This document shows, piece by piece, positions 10,631-18,910 of a stretch of DNA of 64,000 bases. Source of the stretch: an uncultured Kiloniellaceae bacterium (GTDB lineage: Bacteria > Pseudomonadota > Alphaproteobacteria > Kiloniellales > Kiloniellaceae); the NCBI GenBank assembly GCA_947500035.1, contig CANMQP010000016.1, positions 171,423 to 235,422 on the forward strand. The letters are read 5' to 3'. Numbering within the stretch: the stretch's first letter is position 1; each line of letters starts with the position of its first letter. The notes beneath the pieces are model-generated. The model was not told where the DNA came from, ran no database searches, and saw only the letters and a list, made by a program, of their open reading frames with translations. A program made the position numbers and the translations under genes.

Positions 10631-11518
10631 TCAGATGGCGCCGGCCTGGCGATACTTGCGCGGCGTCTTTCCGGTGACCTGCTTGAAGCTGCGCGAGAAA
10701 TGAGCCTGATCCGCAAAACCACAGGCAAACGCAATTTTGCCAAGCGGAAGTGACGGATCGTCCAGCATCCGGATCGCTTGTTCGATCCGGTAGCTCAGGA
10801 CGTACTGCATCGGCGTCTCACCCACCGTTTCCTTGAAGACCCGACCAAAGTGCGAAGGGCTCATGCCTGCTTCGCTTGCGAGATCATGAAGCGTGATCGT
10901 CTTATCCAGATTGGCGCGGATGAACGCGAGCACCCGGTTGTAGTGCGCAGAGGTAAAGCGCGTGGAGAGCGAAATATCCTCCGGCCTGCGCTGACCGTAT
11001 CGTTGCAACAGCTTCACCAGCAGAACGCGGCTCATCGCCTCGAACATCACACCAGACGTGATGTCATCATTCTCAAGCGCGTCCCGCAGCATCACACCAG
11101 CCGCGCAAAGATCCGGGTCCGAGAACTGTGGGAGGTTTGCGAATTGCTGGGCGTCCAACAACATACCCAATTCAACTCGTGCGAATTTTTCCACGCGCTC
11201 CGGTTCAAGCGTCACAACGATCACGTCTGATTTGCCAAACCAGCGCCAACCAGACCGCACACCCGCGGGAGTTACAATGATTTCGTCCTTGTAAAACGTG
11301 AAGTCGCGCAGTTCGCCGTCGCGGCGGTTCTGAACCCGGTGGGCAGTGTCGCAAAGATTCAGGAGGATATGGTGCTCGGCAAAAACCTCTTCAGGCATCG
11401 TGTCTGGCTCAGCCTGAAAGTAGCGCACGGACATAAGAGCCGCGGCAGACACATGCTCCATTTCATCGCTGTTGAGCATTGGAGCTGACGGGTAAATGTC
11501 GACGTATCGTTTCGGCAA
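10631..11518 (-). CDS. AraC-family transcriptional regulator
   Basis: 295 residues. The C-terminal third (about 190-290) holds the double helix-turn-helix of AraC proteins: TLHDLASEAGMSPSHFGRVFKETVGETPMQYV and IAFACGFADQAHFSRSFKQVTGKTPRKYR. The N-terminal part is a ligand-sensing region without a named match. The listed start is TTG with AGGA about 7 bases upstream; an internal ATG at 11479 is the alternative. It probably controls the aldo/keto reductase and SnoaL-like genes downstream. Confidence 0.87.
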   Translation of the reverse strand: MPKRYVDIYPSAPMLNSDEMEHVSAAALMSVRYFQAEPDTMPEEVFAEHHILLNLCDTAHRVQNRRDGELRDFTFYKDEIIVTPAGVRSGWRWFGKSDVIVVTLEPERVEKFARVELGMLLDAQQFANLPQFSDPDLCAAGVMLRDALENDDITSGVMFEAMSRVLLVKLLQRYGQRRPEDISLSTRFTSAHYNRVLAFIRANLDKTITLHDLASEAGMSPSHFGRVFKETVGETPMQYVLSYRIEQAIRMLDDPSLPLGKIAFACGFADQAHFSRSFKQVTGKTPRKYRQAGAI

Positions 11519-11614
11519 AACGGTCCTTGTTGGTCGGTAGGCAATCTGGCTTCAGTCTAACTGACTGGTGCTACATGCCGCACTCAAATTCTCTTTCTGC
11601 GGCATAGCCGAACG

Positions 11615-12061
11615 TCAAAGCTTCTTCCAAAAGACAATCTTGTCGTCACGAGTGGCATGGAACTCTTGAATGCGGGCCTCCTGCGTACATCCACTCTCAA
11701 GATAAACCCGACGGGTCTTCTCGAATACCGGATTACCTGATGTCTCCACCAGGAGAATCCGGTGGCCTACATTCGCCAGCGGCGCTTCGACATGCGAAAT
11801 GAGGTTCGATCCTGAATCATTGCCCTGTTTATCGGCATGTATGACGATGAGGTAGAGGTTCCACGTCCGCTCCGTCATGCGTTCAGGCGCGAACTATACG
11901 ACGCCGATAGGCGCCTCATCTTCAAGAACCAGCCAACGCTCGGTGCTGCTGGATAGATCCCATGCATCGCCAACCATGCCGTCTAGCAATTTGCTAGGGA
12001 AAAGCCCCGCAGAGTCGATGAGTTCGTTCACGGACGGATGGGCGGATTGTGGTCCTGGCAT
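11615..12061 (-). pseudogene. GNAT acetyltransferase gene broken by one in-frame TAG
   Basis: The two halves read in the same frame on the minus strand. The N-terminal half ends WLVLEDEAPIGVV, then a TAG at 11894-11896, then FAPERMTERTWNLYLIVIHADKQG and a C-terminal half ending KIVFWKKL. Relatives of this GNAT type have a tyrosine where the stop stands, so a single TAT/TAC to TAG change explains it. The acetyl-CoA loop (QGNDSG) is also degenerate, which supports real decay. The 5' end runs into the MarR remnant. Confidence 0.75.
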
Positions 12062-12272
12062 TAAGTGCAAACGGCGCGAAGCTGCACGAAGACCTGCTGG
12101 CCAAAGGCAAGAAAAACTGCGCAATGCAATTCAAGTCTTATGCGCAGAAGAGCAAGAGTTGCTCGCGAGCCTTACCAACCGAGTATTGCGGGAATTGCTG
12201 AGAGGTGAAGGGCACGCATTCAGAGTATGTTGCCTGTGCAATCAACCGATTTGTAAAGAATGTCCGGTCTAA
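12046..12272 (+). pseudogene. MarR-family regulator, C-terminal frameshifted remnant
   Basis: Reading from 12046 gives the end of a MarR wing and following helix (LSANGAKLHEDLLAKGKK). A shift of frame near 12130-12140 then gives EEQELLASLTNRVLRELL and FRVCCLCNQPICKECPV, the Cys-rich tail common in MarR proteins. The N-terminal DNA-binding part is missing; that position is taken by the broken GNAT gene on the other strand. It is a truncated, frameshifted pseudogene. Confidence 0.6.
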
Positions 12273-12344
12273 GCAGAATTGACCGAACGCGAAACTCGGT
12301 CAAACGGACACTCGATATGACCAGAGCAATGGCCGCTTCGTCCG

Positions 12345-12502
12345 GATAGTGTTGAAAAACTCTGTGTTCGGACCGAAATGGCTCTTCGCGTGAAACAATG
12401 ATTCAAAGTCGGCGATATTATTGAATCAAACTTACTTGTAGAGGTTTTTGAAAGGCAGTTTGTTTCGCACGATTTTCACTTGTGGAGTTTATCAACACTA
12501 TC
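12345..12502. mobile_element. Small inverted-repeat element (MITE-like or IS scar)
   Basis: GATAGTGTTGAAAAACTC (12345-12362) recurs in inverted orientation at 12485-12502 with one mismatch in 18. The 158-bp interval has no coding frame. Arms with GTGTTGAAAAACTC resemble ends of transposable elements. It lies next to two pseudogenes, as expected of insertion-driven decay. Flanking duplication is not clear. Confidence 0.5.
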
Positions 12503-12583
12503 TCCGCGCAGCCGGCCTTGGCGGAATGAGAGTTCATGGGGCCTGACCCTGGTTGCGTTTTCACGCGGCTCGACGCGCAAGCG

Positions 12584-13507
12584 TTAGTGGGCAGAGTTCA
12601 TGCCCAGGCTGGAGAGTCCCAGGCCTAAACCCGCCCCCAGTCTCCTGATCTCTTCTTCGGCCCAGCGGCATCGGGCAGGGAGTTTGCGTCCCGCCCGCGT
12701 GATCAGCCACAGCGCCTGTCGATGGGGCACCGTCAGGGCCGCGACTGACAGTTCATCGGCGCGCGGGAAGGTCAGTATGCCGCTGCGGGGCAGGATCGTG
12801 TAGCCGACCCCGGCTGCGACCGAGGCGGGGATCTGGTTGATCTGATTTACAAACCCGCGCCGGCGAAGTTTCTCGGCGCCTTCAAACTGCGGGTAATTGC
12901 GCGGCATCAACTGCTCGGCATAGCTCTTCCCGTCGGGATGGTCGATGAACCCAAGCCGTTCCAGGTCGATCCATTCGGGCGTGCCCAGTCCGGCACTCGA
13001 CGGCGTGATTAAACAGAGCTCTTCTTCTCCGATCTGTTCGGCCACAAGCCTCCTCTGCTCGGGATCACAGTTGACCACGCCGAGGTCGAGCGTCCCCTCC
13101 GCCACGGCCTCGATCACGCTCCGTTCCGGGGCCGCCTGCAGCGTCAGGCGAAGGTCCGGGTGCTGCGCAAGGTGCGGGAGCAGCGCCGGGTAAAGCAGAT
13201 TTGCGAAGCTTCCCGAAGCCGCGACGCCAACGGCCCCTGAATGGGGATCGTCGCGGCCCAGAGTCTCCAGTAGGTGAACTTCTTCATCTCGGCGGCGCAG
13301 CCCGAACGCACGCAGGTCCTTGCCCGCGTCGGTCAGCAGAAAGCCCTTGCCGACACGCTGGAGCAGCGGCGCGCCGATCTGCTGCTCCAGCTTTCTGATC
13401 TGTTGCGAGACCCCGGGCTGGGTCATGTTCAGCCGCTTTGCCGTCTTCGTGAAACTCTCTTCCTCGGTGAGGGTGATGAAGCTTTCCAGCCAGGTTGCAT
13501 TGATCAT
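12584..13507 (-). CDS. LysR-family transcriptional regulator
   Basis: 307 residues from the ATG at 13507, the usual LysR length; the open frame extends further upstream but through the intergenic region. The N-terminal winged helix reads SFTKTAKRLNMTQPGVSQQIRKLEQQIGAPLLQRV, followed by a LysR effector domain to about residue 290. It is divergent from a VOC-family gene 100 bp away, the typical LysR regulator-target arrangement, with an AT-rich palindrome between them. Confidence 0.9.
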   Translation of the reverse strand: MINATWLESFITLTEEESFTKTAKRLNMTQPGVSQQIRKLEQQIGAPLLQRVGKGFLLTDAGKDLRAFGLRRRDEEVHLLETLGRDDPHSGAVGVAASGSFANLLYPALLPHLAQHPDLRLTLQAAPERSVIEAVAEGTLDLGVVNCDPEQRRLVAEQIGEEELCLITPSSAGLGTPEWIDLERLGFIDHPDGKSYAEQLMPRNYPQFEGAEKLRRRGFVNQINQIPASVAAGVGYTILPRSGILTFPRADELSVAALTVPHRQALWLITRAGRKLPARCRWAEEEIRRLGAGLGLGLSSLGMNSAH

Positions 13508-13530
13508 GGGGAGGTAAATATTTGTTATGG

Positions 13531-13542
13531 ATATTATAATAT
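13531..13542. promoter_or_regulatory. AT-rich palindrome between LysR and VOC genes
   Basis: ATATTATAATAT is a perfect 12-bp dyad in the divergent promoter region. LysR proteins bind AT-rich interrupted dyads, so it is a candidate operator. The high AT content also makes chance palindromes likely. Confidence 0.35.
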
Positions 13543-13610
13543 ATGATAATTTTTCATTTTGAAAAGCTTTGCCTAAGTGTGGTGGGTCACAGCAACGAAA
13601 GGAGCGAAAA

Positions 13611-14111
13611 ATGTTGCCCCAGCCCAGGAGCTTTTCCCACATCGGCCTCTCGGTTCCCGACCTCGACGCCGCCGTCAAATTCTATTCGGAGGTGTTGGGA
13701 CTCTACGTCATCATGCCGCCGACCGAGGTCGTTGAAGATGACAGCGCCGTCGGCGTCATGTGCACTGACGTATTGGGGGCGGGATGGGAGTCGCTGCGTA
13801 TCGCCCATCTCTCGACCGCGGACCGTATCGGCATAGAGATATTCGAGTTCACGGGCAACCGGACGCCCGAGAATAATCTGGATTACAAGAGCACCGGCCT
13901 CTTCCACTTTTGTATTCAGGATCCTGACGTCGAGGGTCTGGTCGAACGGATCGTCGCCAATGGCGGGAAGCAGCGGATGCCCATACGGGAGTATTATCCG
14001 GGAGAGAAGCCCTACCGCATGGTCTATGTCGAAGATCCCTTCGGGATTGTCTTCGAGATTTACAGTCACGGCTATGAGCTGACCTACTCCGCCGGCGCTT
14101 ATCAGGCTTAA
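13611..14111 (+). CDS. VOC (glyoxalase/dioxygenase fold) family protein
   Basis: 166 residues from ATG 13611, chosen for the AGGAG seven bases upstream. Two beta-alpha-beta modules of the vicinal-oxygen-chelate fold are visible: FSHIGLSVPDLDAAVKFYSEVLGL at the start and YVEDPFGIVFEIYSHGYE near the end. The His near residue 10 and the Glu in FEIYSH fit metal ligands of the fold. Members include glyoxalases, epimerases and extradiol dioxygenases; which one this is cannot be told. It is probably controlled by the divergent LysR. Confidence 0.85.
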   Translation: MLPQPRSFSHIGLSVPDLDAAVKFYSEVLGLYVIMPPTEVVEDDSAVGVMCTDVLGAGWESLRIAHLSTADRIGIEIFEFTGNRTPENNLDYKSTGLFHFCIQDPDVEGLVERIVANGGKQRMPIREYYPGEKPYRMVYVEDPFGIVFEIYSHGYELTYSAGAYQA

Positions 14112-14259
14112 GGGGAAGCGGCCCCCTGTTCCCTGGTGGAGAGGGGGCGGCCTACAAAGGTAGAACCGGGAGGAGGGACTTGTTCTTCATGGTTTCTGGC
14201 TTGCACTGGGACTCTGATATGTATGTATGCTCTCTAGGGCTACCAACAGAGCATCCAAA

Positions 14260-14799
14260 CTAAGGAAGGCGGCCTTTTGGCTTTACGCCTAGGTCTTGAG
14301 TCAGAAAAAAGTCGTCATCAGCGAAGTGTTGATCCCAGTAGCTTTGAGGATCTTCTGCGTACTGGGTAAGAGCGGATAAGACCTCATCCACAGTCTTTAG
14401 TTCTGCATAGCCATCCGACGGACATAGAGCGACGAGGCCGTTATCCGACCGGCAAATTCTGTCGAGTTCCTCGTCTATCCAATGGTCTAACGGCATTGGA
14501 TTTATCTCGCAGGGCACATCCATTTTCTTGCAGGCAAGTCTCGCGATGTCCTCGTGAGGCCAGAACGGCGTCACCCACCGATCACCGATACTAAAATCGA
14601 TCAAGGTTCCGTCCGGCTTGTTTGCGAACCAGACCTCGCTGCGTTCAACCGCTTCCTTGACTGTATAGTGAAAGCGCCATTCATCGCTGCCTTTGAGAAC
14701 GGACATGGCCTCAACGGCACCAATCGAGCGGCGGGTGGCACGCCTCTGCTCAAGGTTTGCAATTTCCTGGAACCCCAAGGTCTGGGACTTTTTCACCAC
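14260..14799 (-). CDS. DUF2750-like protein
   Basis: 179 residues. The middle, YTVKEAVERSEVWFANKPDG through TPFWPHEDIARLACK, and the later NPMPLDHWIDEELDRI and GLVALCPSDG follow the pattern of DUF2750 proteins, small cytoplasmic proteins of unknown role often found in immunity-like or toxin-neighbour settings. No toxin gene is recognisable beside it. The neighbours are a VOC protein and an SDR. Confidence 0.65.
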   Translation of the reverse strand: MVKKSQTLGFQEIANLEQRRATRRSIGAVEAMSVLKGSDEWRFHYTVKEAVERSEVWFANKPDGTLIDFSIGDRWVTPFWPHEDIARLACKKMDVPCEINPMPLDHWIDEELDRICRSDNGLVALCPSDGYAELKTVDEVLSALTQYAEDPQSYWDQHFADDDFFLTQDLGVKPKGRLP

Positions 14800-14813
14800 T
14801 GAGATGTTTCCCG

Positions 14814-15413
14814 CTATTCCACGATGATCACCTGCCCGGTCACGACGCCCTCCACGCTCTTGGCGAAGGCACGGCCGACGCGGGCGGAGGGCACGCGCTC
14901 GTGGCCGGGAAAGAAACGGCCGTAGCGTTCCTCCGAGACCTCCAGAAGGCCCGGACTGACCACATTGATCCGCAGGCCGCGCGGCAGCTCGACCGCCGCC
15001 CCGACCACAAAGCCGCCCAGCGCGCCGTTCGCCGTCGCGGCGCCGGTGCCTAACCGGATCGGGTCGCGGTCGAGAACCCCACTCGTCAGGGTGAAGGAGC
15101 CCCCGTCATTCACGTAATCCAGGCCCTTCAGCACCAGATTGACCTGCCCCATGACCTTGTTGGTCAGACCAAGCATGAACTGCTCATGGGTGAAGTCGCT
15201 TAAGGGGCCGAAATGGACGGCGCCGGTGGTCGACACCACCGCATCGACCTTGCCCACCTCGCGGTACATGGCCTCGATGGAGGCCGGATCTGCGATATCG
15301 ACCTGAATATCGCCGCTGTTGCGGCCGGCCCTGACGATCTCGTGGCGGGCGGACAATTCGCCGCAGGCTGCGCGGCCGATGTCGCCCTCGGCGCCAATTG
15401 CGATGATTTTCAA
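14814..15413 (-). CDS. Short-chain dehydrogenase/reductase (compact form)
   Basis: 199 residues, shorter than the usual 250. The NAD(P)-binding start is unusual (MKIIAIGAEGDIGRAACGEL), followed by VDAVVSTTGAVHFGPL and INVVSPGLLEVS. The classical YxxxK is not seen; the equivalent segment is GAATANGALGGFVVGAAVEL, as in the compact atypical SDRs of this type. The start is TTG with GGAGA nine bases upstream. Substrate unknown. Confidence 0.82.
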   Translation of the reverse strand: MKIIAIGAEGDIGRAACGELSARHEIVRAGRNSGDIQVDIADPASIEAMYREVGKVDAVVSTTGAVHFGPLSDFTHEQFMLGLTNKVMGQVNLVLKGLDYVNDGGSFTLTSGVLDRDPIRLGTGAATANGALGGFVVGAAVELPRGLRINVVSPGLLEVSEERYGRFFPGHERVPSARVGRAFAKSVEGVVTGQVIIVE

Positions 15414-15853
15414 GCTGTTATCTCCGTTTGAGGGGTCGACGAGGCGCTGGCGCGCGTCCGTTTGGAACCGGGTGTCTTGAGGCTATCATCTTGAAGTTAC
15501 AGCAAAAAGCATCACCTATAGGGAGCTGGTTAGACGAAAAGCCGCCGATATGCTATAAAAGCGCAACGTTTGGTGGTTATCCTGCTTTCCGCAGGAGTGT
15601 TTGAGCAAAGCCGGAGGCGACGATGTTTAAAGGACCGCAGCCCTGGGGCGTTTAAAGCGTGTCGCGTTCTATCGAGTAAGCTTATCCGAGAGCCTAGGCT
15701 TGAGAATGCAGCTCGACGCGATATGCGTCTAGCCCAAGCGAACCAAAAGCACGGCGTTTAACGCGACACGCGTCTTGCCTGAGCTGACCAAAAGCCTGGC
15801 CTTTGGGTCAGGCAGAATCGTTTTTTGGCGCTACAGCTCCCCCTATTTTCGTT
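15414..15853. other. 440-bp intergenic region with a distant inverted repeat
   Basis: No gene is recognisable. It holds GCGTGTCGCGTT at 15657-15668 and its exact complement at 15760-15771. Near 15776-15813 there is a weak hairpin (TGCCTGA...TCAGGCA with an inner CCAAA/TTTGG stem) ending ten bases before a T6 run on the plus strand. Confidence 0.5.
15657..15771. repeat. Inverted repeat GCGTGTCGCGTT / AACGCGACACGC
   Basis: Two exact 12-bp arms in inverted orientation, 91 bp apart. Similar GCGTGTCGCGTT sequences are common extragenic repeats in Alphaproteobacteria, so this may be one unit of a dispersed palindromic family. Confidence 0.5.
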
Positions 15854-16414
15854 TTAATCCCTCAGATGGTCGAAGTGCGCCTCGAACTGGCCCCGGGCCA
15901 GGCTCGCGAGCGCCGTGGCCTCCAGCATCTTCTCGATCAGATTTTCCATGGTGGCCCGCTTGCCCGCGGGGGTCATGGTCTTGAAGCTTTCGCGCTCGAA
16001 ACCGTCCATCTGGGCGTAGACCGATTCCAGGCAGTTGTAGAATTTCACCGTATGTCCCAAAAGCGCCGAGGGCAGCACGTGAAGCTCGCCCTTCAGGTCC
16101 TCGAAAAACCGCATGTTGCGGGCGTAGACCATATGCACCGTGCGCCGGTCATCCTCCGCCAGGGCCCGCATCAGCGCTGCTGTCGAGGGGGATTTCTCCA
16201 CGGCCTTGATCAGTTCCTCCTTGTTGTGGCCGATCTCGGTATAGAGCGCGTTGATCAGGCGGCGCTTGCTGTCGCGCTTGACTTTGGCGGTCACCCAGAC
16301 ATCGTAGACCTTGCTGGCGGTAAAGACCGCCAGGGTCGCAACGCCGGCCACGACGGCGCCCAGGACACGCGGGTCGGTGGTGACGAGGGCGAGTTCGCTG
16401 TTCAGGTCTGACAT
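15854..16414 (-). CDS. Hypothetical single-pass membrane protein
   Basis: 186 residues from ATG 16414 (a TTG 12 bp upstream is less likely). One hydrophobic segment at about 15-35 (GAVVAGVATLAVFTASKVYDVWV) is followed by a soluble helical domain rich in charged residues. No family is recognised. The shape, an N-terminal anchor and a 140-residue cytoplasmic helical part, is all that can be said. It is upstream of nothing on the same strand within 400 bp. Confidence 0.6.
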   Translation of the reverse strand: MSDLNSELALVTTDPRVLGAVVAGVATLAVFTASKVYDVWVTAKVKRDSKRRLINALYTEIGHNKEELIKAVEKSPSTAALMRALAEDDRRTVHMVYARNMRFFEDLKGELHVLPSALLGHTVKFYNCLESVYAQMDGFERESFKTMTPAGKRATMENLIEKMLEATALASLARGQFEAHFDHLRD

Positions 16415-16502
16415 GACGGGCCGCAAACTGTTGGAGTCGGATAGCTCAATTTGCGGGTGAGTGTAACGGCCTTCTCAGGATCAAACGACAGTTAATCGGA
16501 GC

Positions 16503-17696
16503 CTAGAGCTCGGCGTAACTCCGCAGGGCGCGCAGTTGGCTGAACAAAGCCGCGGCCAGCGAACATCCGAACGCCAGTGCGGCGAAAGTGATGCCGGCAC
16601 GGGGGGATATCGCGCCCACGATGCCGCCACCGGCCAGCGCGCCGAGGGGCCGCACGCCGTAGATCGCGGTCTGGATCACCGCATTGACCCGGCCGAGCAT
16701 CTGCGCCGGAGTGACCAGTTGGCGAATGGAATTCTGTACGATGAGCCACATGGAAGGGCCGAATCCGAGCAGAAAGAAACTGGCGTAAATGGCCTCGATA
16801 GGGCCGTTCGACGGAATGGCCAGCAGTGCAAGAATGGCCAGGGTGGAACTGCCCGGGCCGAACAACAGGATGATGTTGGGCGAAATCCGGTGGGAAAAGC
16901 GGCTCGACAACCAGGACCCCACAATGGCCGCGCCGCCGAAGGCCGAAAGAGCCATTCCGAAGACGCCGGGATCGGCGCGGTAATAATCCAGAATCAATGG
17001 GACCATGGCGACCAGAAGGGCCGCGAAGGCCAGGTTCCAGAAGATCGCGCAGGCGGCGATCGGGCGCAACAGAGGGTGCCGGGCCACCAGTGCACTGCCC
17101 TCCAGGATCATCTTCAACAGCTTTTCTTTCGTCCGGGGCGGTGCCGGCAGCCGGGGCAGCCTCAAGGTAACGGTGAGTGCGCCGAGCGCGCAGAGAGCTG
17201 CGACCCCGAAGACCAGCCGGGCGGTTTCGCCGGTAACGAAAATACCGACGCACAGTGGCACGGCGAAGGAGGCGACGGCGCGCGGAATCTCGATCCGCGC
17301 ATTGGCTGGCGCCAGGCCCTCCGTCTTCACGACCATTGGGATGATCGACAGGGCGACCAGGACGAAGAGGACGATACCGCAGCCGGACAGGAGGACCGTG
17401 ATCGCGAAGAAGGGGAGGTTCGCAAGGATGACGCTGAGCGTGACCCCGAGAAAACCTGTCAGTGAGATTGCCGTGGCTGCAATCGCGACCGAGCGGGGCT
17501 GCAGCCGGTCCACGATCACGCCGGAGGGAAGTGACCCCAAAAGATGCGCCATGGCCTGACAGGCGACCAGGACGCCGATAGCTTCGGGTGAAGCCTGAAA
17601 GACCAGGGCGGCGACGAGCGGTACCGCAACGAGCGCAATCTGGTCGGCGACATGCATGCCGTAGGCGGCCAGTGTTAAGCGTTCGATGACGTTCAT
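16503..17696 (-). CDS. MFS transporter
   Basis: 397 residues with about twelve hydrophobic segments. The loop after TM2 has SGVIVDRLQPRSV, the MFS signature (D-R-x-x-x-R/K form), and the second half repeats a weaker version (SWLSSRFSHRI). It resembles the enterobactin-exporter-like branch of the superfamily, so efflux is likely. It is followed on the same strand by unrelated enzymes; no operon partner is evident. Confidence 0.88.
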   Translation of the reverse strand: MNVIERLTLAAYGMHVADQIALVAVPLVAALVFQASPEAIGVLVACQAMAHLLGSLPSGVIVDRLQPRSVAIAATAISLTGFLGVTLSVILANLPFFAITVLLSGCGIVLFVLVALSIIPMVVKTEGLAPANARIEIPRAVASFAVPLCVGIFVTGETARLVFGVAALCALGALTVTLRLPRLPAPPRTKEKLLKMILEGSALVARHPLLRPIAACAIFWNLAFAALLVAMVPLILDYYRADPGVFGMALSAFGGAAIVGSWLSSRFSHRISPNIILLFGPGSSTLAILALLAIPSNGPIEAIYASFFLLGFGPSMWLIVQNSIRQLVTPAQMLGRVNAVIQTAIYGVRPLGALAGGGIVGAISPRAGITFAALAFGCSLAAALFSQLRALRSYAEL

Positions 17697-17817
17697 GTGC
17701 CGGTTCCCCCGTGAAGCGGCTCAGACGTTAACCGGCGGCTCAATTGACCCGCTATCCGATTGTTGCGGTCGAACTCGATTTAAAGAGAGAGATGAAGAAG
17801 GCGGCGGCGCAGATCTG

Positions 17818-18771
17818 TCAGCGATGCCCGGCGGCTTCGTCTCCCCGCCCCGAGAAACTCTGCAATAGTTTCAAATGAAACTTTCCGTAGCCCTGTTCCG
17901 TCACTTTCAGGTGTGGCGCGGTCAGGGTGTGAAACCGGCCGAGCTTGTGAAAGGGGACGGCGGGAAAGGCGTGGTGCTCGGCGTGGTAGGGCATGTTCCA
18001 GGCCAGAGAGCGCACCAGCACCGGGGTGAAGGTCGTGCGGCTGTTGGCCAGCATATCGGTGACCTGCGGGCAGCCCGTGTGTTCCGCCAGCAAATAAGCG
18101 CGCAGGAAGGGCTGTCCCACCACTGCGGGCAGCAGCCAGACCCAGATCAGGGCGCTGGACTGAAGAGCCAGGGAGAGCGCGGCCAGCGCGCCATAGATGG
18201 CGAGGAACAGGCGGGCTTCCTGTTTGATTTTGGCGGCACCCTTGGGCGGCACGAAGGCATCCCGGTTGCGGCCGGCTGCGTTGGTGATCAGGGTCCGCAG
18301 GTGCGAGGCCCAGACCGGCAGGCCGGAGAGGTATCGGAGATAGGACCCGATGTTGTCCGGCTTGGGCGTGGCCAGCTCCGGATCGCGCGCCGGGTCGTTG
18401 GTATGGCGGTGGTGCGCGAAGTGGAAGAAGCGGAACCAGTCCGGCGGCAGGAGCAGCAGGAACCCGCTGACCGCCGCGACCAGTTTGTTCAGGGCGGGAC
18501 TCTTGAAAGCGGTCTTGTGGATCGTCTCGTGCAGCGCCGTGAAGAGAAAGACGATCAGAATGCCCTGAAGCGGGATCAGCACCGGCCAAAAGGGGACCTC
18601 GAACAGGATCAGGCCACCCGTGATCAGGATTGCACCGCCGTGCAGTGCAAGATGACGCAGGCCTGGTCCGTCCGAACGGGAGAGCAGCTCCTCGCGTTGC
18701 GCCTCGCTCAAACCGGCGATCAGGGCCTTGTGATCCCGCTGCAGCATTGTGCTTTTCACTATCTGTGACAT
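17818..18771 (-). CDS. Membrane fatty acid desaturase-family protein
   Basis: 317 residues. The three His boxes of the di-iron desaturase/hydroxylase family are present: HETIH (about residue 101), HHRHT (about 139) and HAEHH (about 266). Hydrophobic segments lie around them. Such enzymes introduce double bonds or hydroxyls into lipids or carotenoids at the inner membrane using O2. The substrate cannot be told from sequence. The next gene upstream on the strand is a flavin amine oxidase, 140 bp away. Confidence 0.88.
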   Translation of the reverse strand: MSQIVKSTMLQRDHKALIAGLSEAQREELLSRSDGPGLRHLALHGGAILITGGLILFEVPFWPVLIPLQGILIVFLFTALHETIHKTAFKSPALNKLVAAVSGFLLLLPPDWFRFFHFAHHRHTNDPARDPELATPKPDNIGSYLRYLSGLPVWASHLRTLITNAAGRNRDAFVPPKGAAKIKQEARLFLAIYGALAALSLALQSSALIWVWLLPAVVGQPFLRAYLLAEHTGCPQVTDMLANSRTTFTPVLVRSLAWNMPYHAEHHAFPAVPFHKLGRFHTLTAPHLKVTEQGYGKFHLKLLQSFSGRGDEAAGHR

Positions 18772-18910
18772 TTGTATGTCATAACGACAGGGATTCTAGC
18801 ACGCCGGGGCCCGATTTGCAGGCTATCTTATAGGGAATTCAGTGGAGAAAAACTCCGCTCAACCAAGCTGCGTCAAAGGGGATAACTGAAGAGCAAAGCG
18901 CCAGATCCGG

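Noticed and set aside
15776..15828. Hairpin with a later T6 run, possible terminator.
   Set aside because: Ten bases separate stem and T run and no plus-strand gene ends there.
16536..17465. Long open frame on the plus strand across the MFS gene.
   Set aside because: Charged, glycine- and arginine-rich translation without any domain; antisense shadow of the transporter.
17875..18768. Long open frame antisense to the desaturase gene.
   Set aside because: No recognisable domain, while the opposite strand has all three His boxes.
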